Assembly: GCA_017538005.1 (NCBI GenBank)
Contig: JAFYJR010000133.1
Span: 1-6,249, forward strand
Source of the DNA: Clostridia bacterium
GTDB taxonomy: Bacteria > Bacillota > Clostridia > Oscillospirales > Acutalibacteraceae
Length of the DNA stretch: 6,249 bases
Direction: 5' to 3'
A program made the translations under genes and the position numbers. Shown one piece after another: positions 1-6,249 of this stretch (position 1 is the first letter of the stretch; every line of letters begins with the position of its first letter). The notes beneath the pieces were generated by a model. It was not told the DNA's origin. It worked only from the letters and a program-made list of their open reading frames with translations, and ran no database searches.

Positions 1-66
1 AACAGCCCGAACAAAGGCTGGGACCCCACAGATCCGGATCCCGCAAACCCCTGGAACAAGAAATAA
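1..66 (+). CDS. C-terminal end of an unidentified upstream protein (partial)
   Basis: Only the last 21 codons are present, ending with TAA at 64-66. The tail is rich in Asp, Pro, Asn and Trp (for example WDPTDPDPANPW) and ends in Lys-Lys. That composition suggests an exposed, probably disordered C-terminus rather than a folded domain. This frame was chosen because its stop falls just before the ribosome binding site of the next gene, leaving a 15-nt gap. The other two forward frames are also open over this short stretch, so the assignment is not certain. It is in the same frame as the downstream ligase, so the TAA also prevents that gene from starting further upstream. The family cannot be told from so little sequence. 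Confidence 0.5.
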   Translation, partial: NSPNKGWDPTDPDPANPWNKK

Positions 67-67
67 C

Positions 68-72
68 GGAGG
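68..72 (+). promoter_or_regulatory. Ribosome binding site of the acyl-CoA ligase gene
   Basis: GGAGG lies 9 nt upstream of the ATG at 82. This is a strong Shine-Dalgarno match at good spacing and fixes the start of the ligase gene. Confidence 0.85.
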
Positions 73-81
73 CAGTCCCAA

Positions 82-1869
82 ATGAACACAAACAAAGCAC
101 TCTATGAGATGAGACAGATTCGTGATTTCCGCGACATGATGAACCAGAGCGCCGTGGAATTCGCGGATGAGCCTGCGTTTAAACTCAGAGATGAGAAGGG
201 CGAATTCTTTGACGTAACTTACAAACAGTACAGGGTGGAGATAGACGCCCTCGGTGCCGCCATGCAGAAAAAAGGCTGGCTTCCCGGCAAAAAGATTGCC
301 ATTATGGGCGGAAATTCCTATGAATGGCTGCTTGCTTATCTCGCGACCCACATCGGTTCGGGTGTTGTCGTGCCCATCGACAAGGAACTCCTGTTTGATG
401 ACATAAACACGATACTCACGGTTTCCGAGTCAAAGGTATTCTTCCTTGATTCGAAAGCTCACGCTAAGATCGCGGAGCAGAAAGACAGACTTCCCGAAGG
501 TCTTGTCCTTGTTTCGCTCGACAAGAAGATTGAAGGCTGTCTGTTCTTCGGCGACCTCATGGCATGGGGCCACTCTCTTCTGAGTCTGAACGATCCGTGT
601 GTTGCCGAATACAGAGCGGCAGAGATAGACCCGAACGCTCTTGCAGTACTGAGTTTTACTTCAGGTACATCCGGCCTTACTAAGGGCGTTATGCTCTCAC
701 AGGCAAATATCTGCTTTGTTATAGTTTCCAACTGTTCTGTCGCGAAATGCGGCCCGGGTGACCAGTATCTCTCTGTCTGCCCGATACATCACACAATGGA
801 GTGCATGGAAGGCATTCTGATTCCGCTCTACTGCGGTTGCTGCATTGCCTTCAACGACAGTTTGCTTCACCTCATGAAAAACCTTCAGGAGGTTAAACCG
901 ACTATATTTGTTACCGTACCTCTGATGCTCGAGAAGTTCCACGGCCGCATAATGCAGGCCGTCTCCGAGAAGAAGGGCGGAAAACTGAAACTCACGTTTG
1001 GTAAAATAATCGCCGAGGCGACAAATGCCGTAGGCGTAAATATGAATGACCGCATCTTCGAGGAGATTACGAAGAATTTCGGCGGCCGTCTCCGTCTTAT
1101 CATCATCGGCGCCGCGGCGGTCCGTCCGGAAGTCATCAAGGACTTCAAGACATTCGGTATTACATCGTACATCGGTTACGGTATGACCGAGTGCGCGCCC
1201 CTCATTGCGTGCAATCACGATGAACTCTTCACAACTGACTCTGTCGGAAAGCCGATTCCGGGTCTGGATGTAAAAATCATCAACGCTGATTCAAACGGCA
1301 TAGGCGAGATCTGTGTCAAGGGTCCGAATGTCATGCTCGGCTATTTCAATGACGAAGCTCTGACAAAAGAGACTATCGACGAGGACGGTTATCTTCATAC
1401 AGGTGACCTCGGTTCCATGGACGAAGAGGGTATTCTCAGAATCCACGGCCGTATCAAGAATGTCATCGTAACCAAAAACGGTAAAAACATTTATCCCGAG
1501 GAACTTGAGTATCATCTCAACAACAATCCTCTTATCGCCGAGTCAATGGTTGTCGGCTTTGATGTTGAGGATGAGAACGAGACGATAGTCGAGGCCAAGA
1601 TTTTCCCTGACTTTGAAGCAATAAAGAAGAAGTACACGGAAAAGGGCAAAGAGATCCCGACCGGCAGTGAACTGGAGAGAATGTTTGACGATATCATCAA
1701 GGATATCAACAAGCATCTGCCGAATTACAAAAACATCAAGAAGGTCACACTCCGTGAAAACGAGTTTATAAAGACCACAACGATGAAAATCAAGCGCTAC
1801 GCCAATATGGACAACGACGCTGAGAAGGATGATCAGACATCCGAAGAAAATAACAATCCGCTTGAGTAG
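82..1869 (+). CDS. AMP-forming acyl-CoA synthetase (long-chain fatty acid-CoA ligase-like)
   Basis: This 595-residue protein belongs to the ANL superfamily of adenylate-forming enzymes. It should activate a carboxylic acid, most likely a fatty acid, with ATP to an acyl-adenylate and then transfer it to CoA (or another thiol) in the cytoplasm. The family landmarks are in order: the phosphate-binding loop TSGTSGLTKG at 193-202, YGMTE at 366-370, TGDLG at 440-444 followed by the hinge and linker GRIKNVIVTKNGKNIYPEELE region at 456-476, and the C-terminal lysine in TTTMKIKR, Lys569. The chain is therefore complete and probably active. The phosphate loop lacks the usual Pro before the Lys (Thr200 instead). 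Residues 574-595 form an acidic, probably disordered tail. The length fits bacterial long-chain acyl-CoA synthetases. No membrane segment is evident. The exact acid substrate cannot be read from the sequence, and acyl-ACP synthetase or another acyl-thioester ligase is an alternative. It is followed after 7 nt by the lipoprotein gene, implying co-transcription. Confidence 0.88.
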   Translation: MNTNKALYEMRQIRDFRDMMNQSAVEFADEPAFKLRDEKGEFFDVTYKQYRVEIDALGAAMQKKGWLPGKKIAIMGGNSYEWLLAYLATHIGSGVVVPIDKELLFDDINTILTVSESKVFFLDSKAHAKIAEQKDRLPEGLVLVSLDKKIEGCLFFGDLMAWGHSLLSLNDPCVAEYRAAEIDPNALAVLSFTSGTSGLTKGVMLSQANICFVIVSNCSVAKCGPGDQYLSVCPIHHTMECMEGILIPLYCGCCIAFNDSLLHLMKNLQEVKPTIFVTVPLMLEKFHGRIMQAVSEKKGGKLKLTFGKIIAEATNAVGVNMNDRIFEEITKNFGGRLRLIIIGAAAVRPEVIKDFKTFGITSYIGYGMTECAPLIACNHDELFTTDSVGKPIPGLDVKIINADSNGIGEICVKGPNVMLGYFNDEALTKETIDEDGYLHTGDLGSMDEEGILRIHGRIKNVIVTKNGKNIYPEELEYHLNNNPLIAESMVVGFDVEDENETIVEAKIFPDFEAIKKKYTEKGKEIPTGSELERMFDDIIKDINKHLPNYKNIKKVTLRENEFIKTTTMKIKRYANMDNDAEKDDQTSEENNNPLE

Positions 1870-1876
1870 GAACGAT

Positions 1877-3766
1877 ATGTACGGTTTTTCGAAAGTAAAA
1901 AGAATAGTCTGTATCCTGCTGTCCGCAATGCTTGTGATGAGCCTTGCGGGCTGCAGTTCGCATTTTACCGAGGAAGGTCTTAAGGTGGTTGAGGCCACGG
2001 ATCAGGGGGCGCAGTATCATACCTCTGTCGCCGAAAAGTACCAGTCAATTTACAAATCCGGTCTCTATGAGTTGCTGCTCGATGAGGCCAATTGTGCCAT
2101 CGCCGTAAAGGACACGACCGGAAATCTTTACTACGCTCTGCCGCAGGTGGAAAACAGCATAGGCTCACTTCTGAACATTGAAGTCACCGACGGCAGCAAG
2201 TGGTACAAGATGAATTCACAGGACAACGCTGTCGCAATGGGTCAGGCAAAATGCGTTACGAGCGCGGACGGTGTGGAGATTGAGTATACCTTCCGTGACA
2301 AAGCCAAGAATCCGAGCGTTGCGGTTCCCGTGACACTTGAACTTTCCCTGGAGGACGGTGTGTTTTCCGCGTCTGTAAAGCTTGACGCGGTGGATTCAAG
2401 TCTTACTGTCATCGCGTTGGAAATACTGCCGACATTCGGAGCTGTTACTGAGGCGTATACGGGCGACTTCATAGTCATACCGGACGGTCCCGGAGCACTC
2501 ATGAACCTTACATCGTCAGACGACACAACCTATGTGCTTGATACTTACGGATCCGATCCCGCCAAAACGGATGAGAACAACCATCCGGCCGTATTCGGCG
2601 CTTTCGGATTAAAGCACGGCACATCCGCGTTTGCCGGAATAATCACAGGCGGAGAAGCCATTTCCAAAATCAAAGCGACGACCGGAGCCACTGACTATGT
2701 GCGCGCAGCGTTCTCTTATCCGACGACCGAGACGCTGAAAGTGTCATACAAGTTTATTTCCGGTTCGGCCGCGACCTGCGCGTCGATTGCCTCTATGTGC
2801 CGCGAACAGATGATTCGCGACGGCATGCTTTCGACACGATCTGTCTCGGCCGAGGGTAATGTTCCCGTAAATGTCACGGTTGTCGCGAGTTCAAAAAACA
2901 AATATGAAAATGTTGAGGATATGGCATCCGTTCTGAAAGCCAAAGGCGTAAACGCCCTCAACATCCGATATGACGGACTTTTAAAGAAATTCAAAGTTCA
3001 GTCGAGATACGGAAGCAGGGACAGCCTGGAATCCCTGATGTCATATCTCTCTTCACAGGGCTTCGGTTTCTTTGTCACCGCCAATTTCTTTGACGGCGAT
3101 GTGAAGGACAACAAAACGCTATCTGCAAATGTCGTGTCTTTCTCAAAGAACATGAAGAAATACGACTTCAAGGGTTATTGCCTCGGTGATGTGGGAAGCG
3201 TTCTCTCTTCTACATCGTCGACAATGAGGCAGGAATTCGCGTCCGGCATTTTCAACCAGTCGATTTCGCTTTCGACAAATAAGAATCTTATGGTTGATCA
3301 CGGAAATCTCTATGCTCTCAAAAACGCTGATATTATTTCGTGTCTTCCCATAAATACTACATATGCCGAGTCATCCGATTATGTTGCGGAGCCTTTCGTA
3401 CAGATGGTTCTCCGCGGCACCATGGAATATACCGGCCCTTATCTCAACGATGTAAACGACTATGATAATCAATTGCTTCGCTGTCTGGAATTCGGCGCGT
3501 TGCCTGCATTCTCGCTTACGGTTGACGACAAGGAAAACAATTACTATGAAAACTGGTCACAGCAGGCACTTGATGCCTACAAGACCTTTGATTCCGCATT
3601 TACGGATCTTCGCGACGCGAAGATAACCGATCACAAGAAAATCAAGGAGGGACTCTATCTCACGGAGTACAACAGAGAGACTTATATCTACGTCAACTAC
3701 TCAAGCGAGATACAGTACTACAACGGACTGACAATTCAGCCGATGTCCTTCCTTCGCGTAAACTAG
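1877..3766 (+). CDS. Secreted lipoprotein, glycoside-hydrolase-like (probable DUF5696 family)
   Basis: With the ATG at 1877 the product is 629 residues. It begins with a classic lipoprotein signal: Lys6, Lys8 and Arg9, a hydrophobic stretch 10-24, and the lipobox LAGC with Cys26 as the lipidation site. The mature protein should be anchored outside the membrane. Segments that I recall as typical of DUF5696 are PDGPGALMNL at 201-210 with YGSDPA at 224-229, and YDNQLLRCLEFGALPAFSL from 529. The middle (about 345-500) alternates strands and helices as in a TIM barrel, and the end (about 600-629, YIYVNYSSEIQYYNGLTIQP) looks like the small beta-domain that closes many glycoside hydrolases. No catalytic acid pair can be assigned. 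A carbohydrate- or cell-wall-related role is inference. An ATG at 1829 is in frame but would overlap the ligase by 41 nt and put 16 polar residues before the signal peptide. A weak AGGAA (1868-1872) precedes the chosen start. The family call is from memory of motifs, not a search. Confidence 0.8.
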   Translation: MYGFSKVKRIVCILLSAMLVMSLAGCSSHFTEEGLKVVEATDQGAQYHTSVAEKYQSIYKSGLYELLLDEANCAIAVKDTTGNLYYALPQVENSIGSLLNIEVTDGSKWYKMNSQDNAVAMGQAKCVTSADGVEIEYTFRDKAKNPSVAVPVTLELSLEDGVFSASVKLDAVDSSLTVIALEILPTFGAVTEAYTGDFIVIPDGPGALMNLTSSDDTTYVLDTYGSDPAKTDENNHPAVFGAFGLKHGTSAFAGIITGGEAISKIKATTGATDYVRAAFSYPTTETLKVSYKFISGSAATCASIASMCREQMIRDGMLSTRSVSAEGNVPVNVTVVASSKNKYENVEDMASVLKAKGVNALNIRYDGLLKKFKVQSRYGSRDSLESLMSYLSSQGFGFFVTANFFDGDVKDNKTLSANVVSFSKNMKKYDFKGYCLGDVGSVLSSTSSTMRQEFASGIFNQSISLSTNKNLMVDHGNLYALKNADIISCLPINTTYAESSDYVAEPFVQMVLRGTMEYTGPYLNDVNDYDNQLLRCLEFGALPAFSLTVDDKENNYYENWSQQALDAYKTFDSAFTDLRDAKITDHKKIKEGLYLTEYNRETYIYVNYSSEIQYYNGLTIQPMSFLRVN

Positions 3767-3770
3767 AGGT
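3765..3770 (+). promoter_or_regulatory. Ribosome binding site of the 86-residue protein gene
   Basis: AGAGGT ends 5 nt before the ATG at 3776 and overlaps the stop codon of the lipoprotein gene. This arrangement favours translation of the small gene from the same transcript. Confidence 0.65.
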
Positions 3771-3775
3771 AATTT

Positions 3776-4036
3776 ATGAGCAATGAAATAAAACTTCCGC
3801 GCTTTGACTATATGTCGCAGGGAAACACTTTTTCCGGCAGCGTGGGCGATTTCAGATATAAGTTCTTCCCGAAAATGATAAATGAGACCGATATGGTTTT
3901 TGTTGCCGCGACCTATCGCGACAACTGCTTTGAGGTCGAGGATGCAGCGGGAAGAACGGTAAAGAAAGAATTTGAGTACAGCTCTGAAGGTATCGACACC
4001 GCGCAGGCGTGGATCTCGGAGCAGCTGGGTGATTGA
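3776..4036 (+). CDS. Small conserved-looking protein of unknown function (86 residues)
   Basis: I do not recognise a named family. The 86-residue product has no signal peptide or membrane segment and is probably cytoplasmic. It has a hydrophobic-aromatic N-terminal half (FDYMSQGNTFSGSVGDFRYKFFP, about residues 10-32) that looks beta-rich, a central strand VFVAATYR at 41-48, one Cys at 51, and a C-terminal helix with EGIDTAQAWISEQL at 71-84. That order of strands followed by one closing helix suggests a compact alpha/beta fold. Coding potential is supported by a good ribosome binding site, a 9-nt gap to the lipoprotein gene and an 8-nt overlap with the best lepA start. Codon use looks like that of its neighbours. 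Its place directly before lepA suggests that its translation could feed ribosomes into lepA. Function is unknown. Confidence 0.8.
   Translation: MSNEIKLPRFDYMSQGNTFSGSVGDFRYKFFPKMINETDMVFVAATYRDNCFEVEDAAGRTVKKEFEYSSEGIDTAQAWISEQLGD
4018..4021 (+). promoter_or_regulatory. Probable ribosome binding site of lepA, deciding a GTG start
   Basis: GGAG lies inside the end of the preceding small gene, 7 nt upstream of GTG 4029. The alternative TTG at 4038 would be 16 nt away from it, with only a weak GGGTGA (4027-4032) nearby. The spacing therefore favours GTG 4029. Confidence 0.5.
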
Positions 4037-5846
4037 ATTGTCCGACTACAAACAGAACATAAGAAATTTCTCCATAATCGCGCATATCGATCACGGTAAA
4101 TCCACTCTGGCCGACAGGCTTCTGGAGATAACCGGAATGGTCGCGAAGCGCGATATGACGGAGCAGCTTCTTGACAACATGGACTTAGAGCGCGAGCGCG
4201 GCATCACCATAAAGGCGCATGCCGTAAAACTCGACTACAAGGCTGCCGACGGACAGGTTTATGAGCTCAACCTCATAGACACTCCCGGCCATGTTGACTT
4301 CAACTACGAAGTATCACGCTCTCTTGCGGCATGCGAGGGGGCTGTTCTCATTGTCGATTCAACCCAGGGCATAGAGGCGCAGACACTGGCAAACACTTAT
4401 CTCGCGCTTGACCATGACCTTGAAATCTGTCCCGTAATAAACAAAATCGACCTTCCCGCGGCCCATCCCGATGAGGTCTGCAAAGAGGTTGAGGATATCA
4501 TCGGACTGGACTGCAGCGAGGCGCCGCGCGTCTCGGCCAAGACTGGCGAGAACGTGGAACAGGTTCTTGAGCAGATAGTGAAAATCGTTCCGCCTCCGAA
4601 AGGTGACGAGAACGCGCCGCTCAAGGCACTGATATTTGACTCGATTTACGACAGTTACAAGGGCGTTATAGTTTATGTCCGTATCATGGACGGTACGATA
4701 AAAGCCGGAGATACAATGAGGCTTATGTCCACGGGCGCGGAGTTCACCGTGGTCGAAGTGGGATATATGCGCGCGCAGACGATGGAGCCCGCAAAGTGCC
4801 TGAGAGCAGGCGAGGTAGGTTACATTACCGCCTCCATCAAAACCGTCTCTGATGCCCGTGTGGGCGATACTGTGACACTCGCGACAAATCCCGCGCCGGA
4901 GGCTCTTCCGGGTTACCGCAAAGTAAACCCCATGGTTTTCTGCGGTATTTATCCTGCCGACGGCGCCGACTATGAAGCGCTTAAGGAAGCGCTTGCGAAA
5001 CTTCAGCTGAATGATGCGGCCTTGAGTTTTGAGCCGGAGACTTCCGGTGCTCTGGGCTTCGGATTCCGTTGCGGTTTTCTCGGCCTTCTCCATCTGGAAA
5101 TCATTGAGGAACGCCTCGAGCGCGAGTATGACCTGGACCTCATCACCACGATACCGAGCGTTATCTACAAAATCCATATGACGAACGGCGATGTACTTGA
5201 GATAGACAATCCTTCAAACTATCCGGATCCTGCCAGGATTCAGTACAGCGAGGAACCTATTGTCAACGCGCATATTTACTCTCCGCCGGATTATGTCGGA
5301 CAGATCATGGATCTCTGTCAGGACCGCCGCGGTATATTCAAGGATATGTCATATATCACTCCGGACCGTGTGGATATTCACTATGAACTTCCGCTCAATG
5401 AGATCATCTACGACTTCTTTGATGTGTTGAAATCACGCACGCGCGGATACGCGTCTCTGGACTATGAGATAATGGGATATCGTCAGTCTGACCTCGTCAA
5501 ACTCGATGTTCTCTTAAACGGTGACCAGATAGACGCGCTGTCGTTTATCATTCATTCTGAAAAGGCGTATAACAAGGCCAGAAAGATCGCTGAGAAGCTC
5601 AAGGAAAACATTCCGCGTCAGCTCTTTGAAATTCCCATTCAGATGTCGATAGGCGGCAAGATAATCGCCAGAGAGACCGTCAAGGCCATGCGCAAGGATG
5701 TACTTGCGAAGTGTTACGGCGGCGATATAACCCGTAAGAAAAAACTGCTTGAAAAGCAGAAGGAAGGTAAAAAGCGCATGAGGCAGTTCGGTACCGTTGA
5801 GGTGCCGCAGGAGGCCTTCATGGCTGTGCTGAAACTGGATGACTAG
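4029..5846 (+). CDS. lepA: Elongation factor 4 (LepA), ribosomal translational GTPase
   Basis: LepA is a ribosome-binding GTPase related to EF-G. It has been linked to back-translocation of stalled or mistranslocated ribosomes and to translation initiation and 30S biogenesis. From GTG 4029 the product is 605 residues, close to the usual 600 or so. GTPase motifs are complete: AHIDHGKS at 18-25, RGITI at 57-61, DTPGH at 84-88 with the catalytic-type His88, NKID at 138-141, and a SAK motif about 30 residues later. Domains II, III and V follow. The LepA-specific C-terminal domain is present, including GGKIIARETVKAMRKDV from 542, the basic stretch around TRKKKLLEKQKEGKKRMRQ, and the ending VPQEAFMAVLK. 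This separates it from EF-G and BipA. No in-frame ATG is available near the N-terminus. GTG 4029 (overlap of 8 nt with the small gene) or TTG 4038 (602 residues) are the plausible starts, whereas TTG 3972 adds a basic, non-LepA-like leader. It also overlaps hemW by 8 nt. Confidence 0.97.
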   Translation: MIELSDYKQNIRNFSIIAHIDHGKSTLADRLLEITGMVAKRDMTEQLLDNMDLERERGITIKAHAVKLDYKAADGQVYELNLIDTPGHVDFNYEVSRSLAACEGAVLIVDSTQGIEAQTLANTYLALDHDLEICPVINKIDLPAAHPDEVCKEVEDIIGLDCSEAPRVSAKTGENVEQVLEQIVKIVPPPKGDENAPLKALIFDSIYDSYKGVIVYVRIMDGTIKAGDTMRLMSTGAEFTVVEVGYMRAQTMEPAKCLRAGEVGYITASIKTVSDARVGDTVTLATNPAPEALPGYRKVNPMVFCGIYPADGADYEALKEALAKLQLNDAALSFEPETSGALGFGFRCGFLGLLHLEIIEERLEREYDLDLITTIPSVIYKIHMTNGDVLEIDNPSNYPDPARIQYSEEPIVNAHIYSPPDYVGQIMDLCQDRRGIFKDMSYITPDRVDIHYELPLNEIIYDFFDVLKSRTRGYASLDYEIMGYRQSDLVKLDVLLNGDQIDALSFIIHSEKAYNKARKIAEKLKENIPRQLFEIPIQMSIGGKIIARETVKAMRKDVLAKCYGGDITRKKKLLEKQKEGKKRMRQFGTVEVPQEAFMAVLKLDD

Positions 5847-6249
5847 AAATCCCGGACTTTACATTCACATACCTTTCTGCACCTCTTTTTGTCCGTACTG
5901 TGACTTTTACAAAGTCAGGGCGGATGAAAAGCTTGCCGGAAAATACAAGGAGGCAGCACTCTCTGTTGCTGCCTCTTTTTCTGATATGTTTTCCGACAGG
6001 GTGTTTGATACGGTTTATTTCGGCGGGGGAACACCTTCCTGTATGGGCGGGGACCTGCTGTCTGACCTTTTGAGAGGCCTGCGCGGATGCTTCAGCATAT
6101 CCGATAATGCCGAGATTACTGTTGAATGCAATCCGTCATCTGATCTGGAAACATTTTTGCCGAAGGTCGCGGAGGCCGGCGTAAACCGAGTCTCGCTCGG
6201 CCTTCAGTCCGCGACCGACGCGGAGCGGCGCGCACTGGGACGGGTTGCC
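5839..6249 (+). CDS. hemW: HemW, radical-SAM haem chaperone (N-terminal part; runs off the window)
   Basis: The first 137 codons are present, roughly a third of the usual length of about 380. The protein belongs to the radical-SAM family of coproporphyrinogen III oxidase-like proteins. The 4Fe-4S motif is CTSFCPYC with Cys14, Cys18 and Cys21, preceded by GLYIHIPF. Further family marks are YFGGGTPS (60-67), ECNPSS (96-101) and NRVSLGLQS (116-124), which line the SAM site. The residue after the third Cys pair is Phe23, where true HemN carries a fourth Cys. This favours HemW, a haem-binding chaperone for cytochromes, over the oxygen-independent oxidase HemN, which it is often mislabelled as. ATG 5839 is the first possible start, since a TGA in this frame sits at 5830-5832. 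There is no convincing ribosome binding site at normal distance, and the gene overlaps lepA by 8 nt, so translation is probably coupled. The order lepA-hemW is common in Firmicutes. A terminator-like hairpin lies inside the coding region. Confidence 0.93.
   Translation, partial: MTRNPGLYIHIPFCTSFCPYCDFYKVRADEKLAGKYKEAALSVAASFSDMFSDRVFDTVYFGGGTPSCMGGDLLSDLLRGLRGCFSISDNAEITVECNPSSDLETFLPKVAEAGVNRVSLGLQSATDAERRALGRVA
5947..5980 (+). terminator. Terminator-like hairpin inside hemW
   Basis: GAGGCAGCA (5950-5958) pairs perfectly with TGCTGCCTC (5967-5975) around an 8-nt loop, and the stem is followed at once by TTTTT (5976-5980). The pairing can extend outward by a G-T wobble and two A-T pairs (5947-5949 with 5976-5978). 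This is the form of a Rho-independent terminator. It lies about 110 nt after the hemW start and encodes ordinary residues (KEAALSVAASFS), so it may be chance or may act only when hemW is untranslated. Confidence 0.4.

Noticed and set aside
31..40. 10-nt palindrome GATCCGGATC
   Set aside because: It is short, lies in the Asp-Pro codons of the upstream gene's tail, and has no T-run or repeat elsewhere to suggest a site.
697..1218. Open frame of 173 codons on the minus strand opposite the acyl-CoA ligase
   Set aside because: It lies fully within a well-supported coding region that carries the ligase motifs, and shows no family motif of its own.
1829..1876. Upstream ATG extension of the lipoprotein gene
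   Set aside because: It would overlap the ligase by 41 nt and add 16 polar residues ahead of a textbook lipoprotein signal. The AAGG before it abuts the ATG with no spacing.
3972..4028. Upstream TTG extension of lepA
   Set aside because: It adds a leader unlike LepA N-termini and overlaps most of the last quarter of the small gene in another frame.
4974..4994. Direct repeat GAAGCGCTT, two copies 3 nt apart, in lepA
   Set aside because: It is explained by the coding of EALKEALAK, a normal helical stretch of LepA. The repeat is too short to suggest a regulatory site.
4359..5177. Long open frame of 272 codons on the minus strand opposite lepA
   Set aside because: lepA is certain on the + strand. 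The antisense translation is rich in Arg, His and Cys with no recognisable motif, as expected from a shadow of codon bias.

Overview
This window reads as a densely packed, single-direction gene cluster from a bacterium, most likely an anaerobic member of the Firmicutes (class Clostridia, possibly an Oscillospiraceae-like lineage). The main support is the adjacent pair lepA-hemW, which in Clostridia and Bacilli normally leads into the hrcA-grpE-dnaK heat-shock operon. Other support is a lipoprotein of the DUF5696 type, which I associate with Firmicutes, strong GGAGG-type ribosome binding sites, and a clostridial-looking acyl-CoA ligase. Base composition looks close to half G+C and even across the window. 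No mobile elements, CRISPR array, tRNA or rRNA was seen.

Layout, all on the + strand: (1) the last 21 codons of an unidentified gene, ending at 66; (2) an AMP-forming acyl-CoA ligase, 82-1869; (3) a secreted lipoprotein with a glycoside-hydrolase-like look (probable DUF5696 family), best started at 1877 and ending at 3766; (4) an 86-residue protein of unknown function, 3776-4036; (5) lepA, the ribosomal GTPase elongation factor 4, best started at GTG 4029 and ending at 5846; (6) the first 137 codons of hemW, a radical-SAM haem chaperone, starting at 5839 and running off the window. Gaps are 15, 7 and 9 nt, followed by two overlaps of 8 nt each, so the whole window is probably one transcript. 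There is no intergenic stretch long enough to hold an ordinary promoter.

Functionally the cluster mixes an envelope- or lipid-related part (acyl-CoA ligase and lipoprotein) with a conserved translation and haem part (lepA, hemW). I see no evidence that these form one pathway; close packing and translational coupling are what join them. The most unusual signal is a perfect 9-bp hairpin followed by five T's inside hemW (5947-5980). It looks like an intrinsic terminator placed about 110 nt into a gene that has no good ribosome binding site of its own and seems to depend on coupling to lepA. I found no convincing novel multi-gene system. The candidates worth a second look are that hairpin, the unknown 86-residue protein and the unusual context of the lipoprotein.
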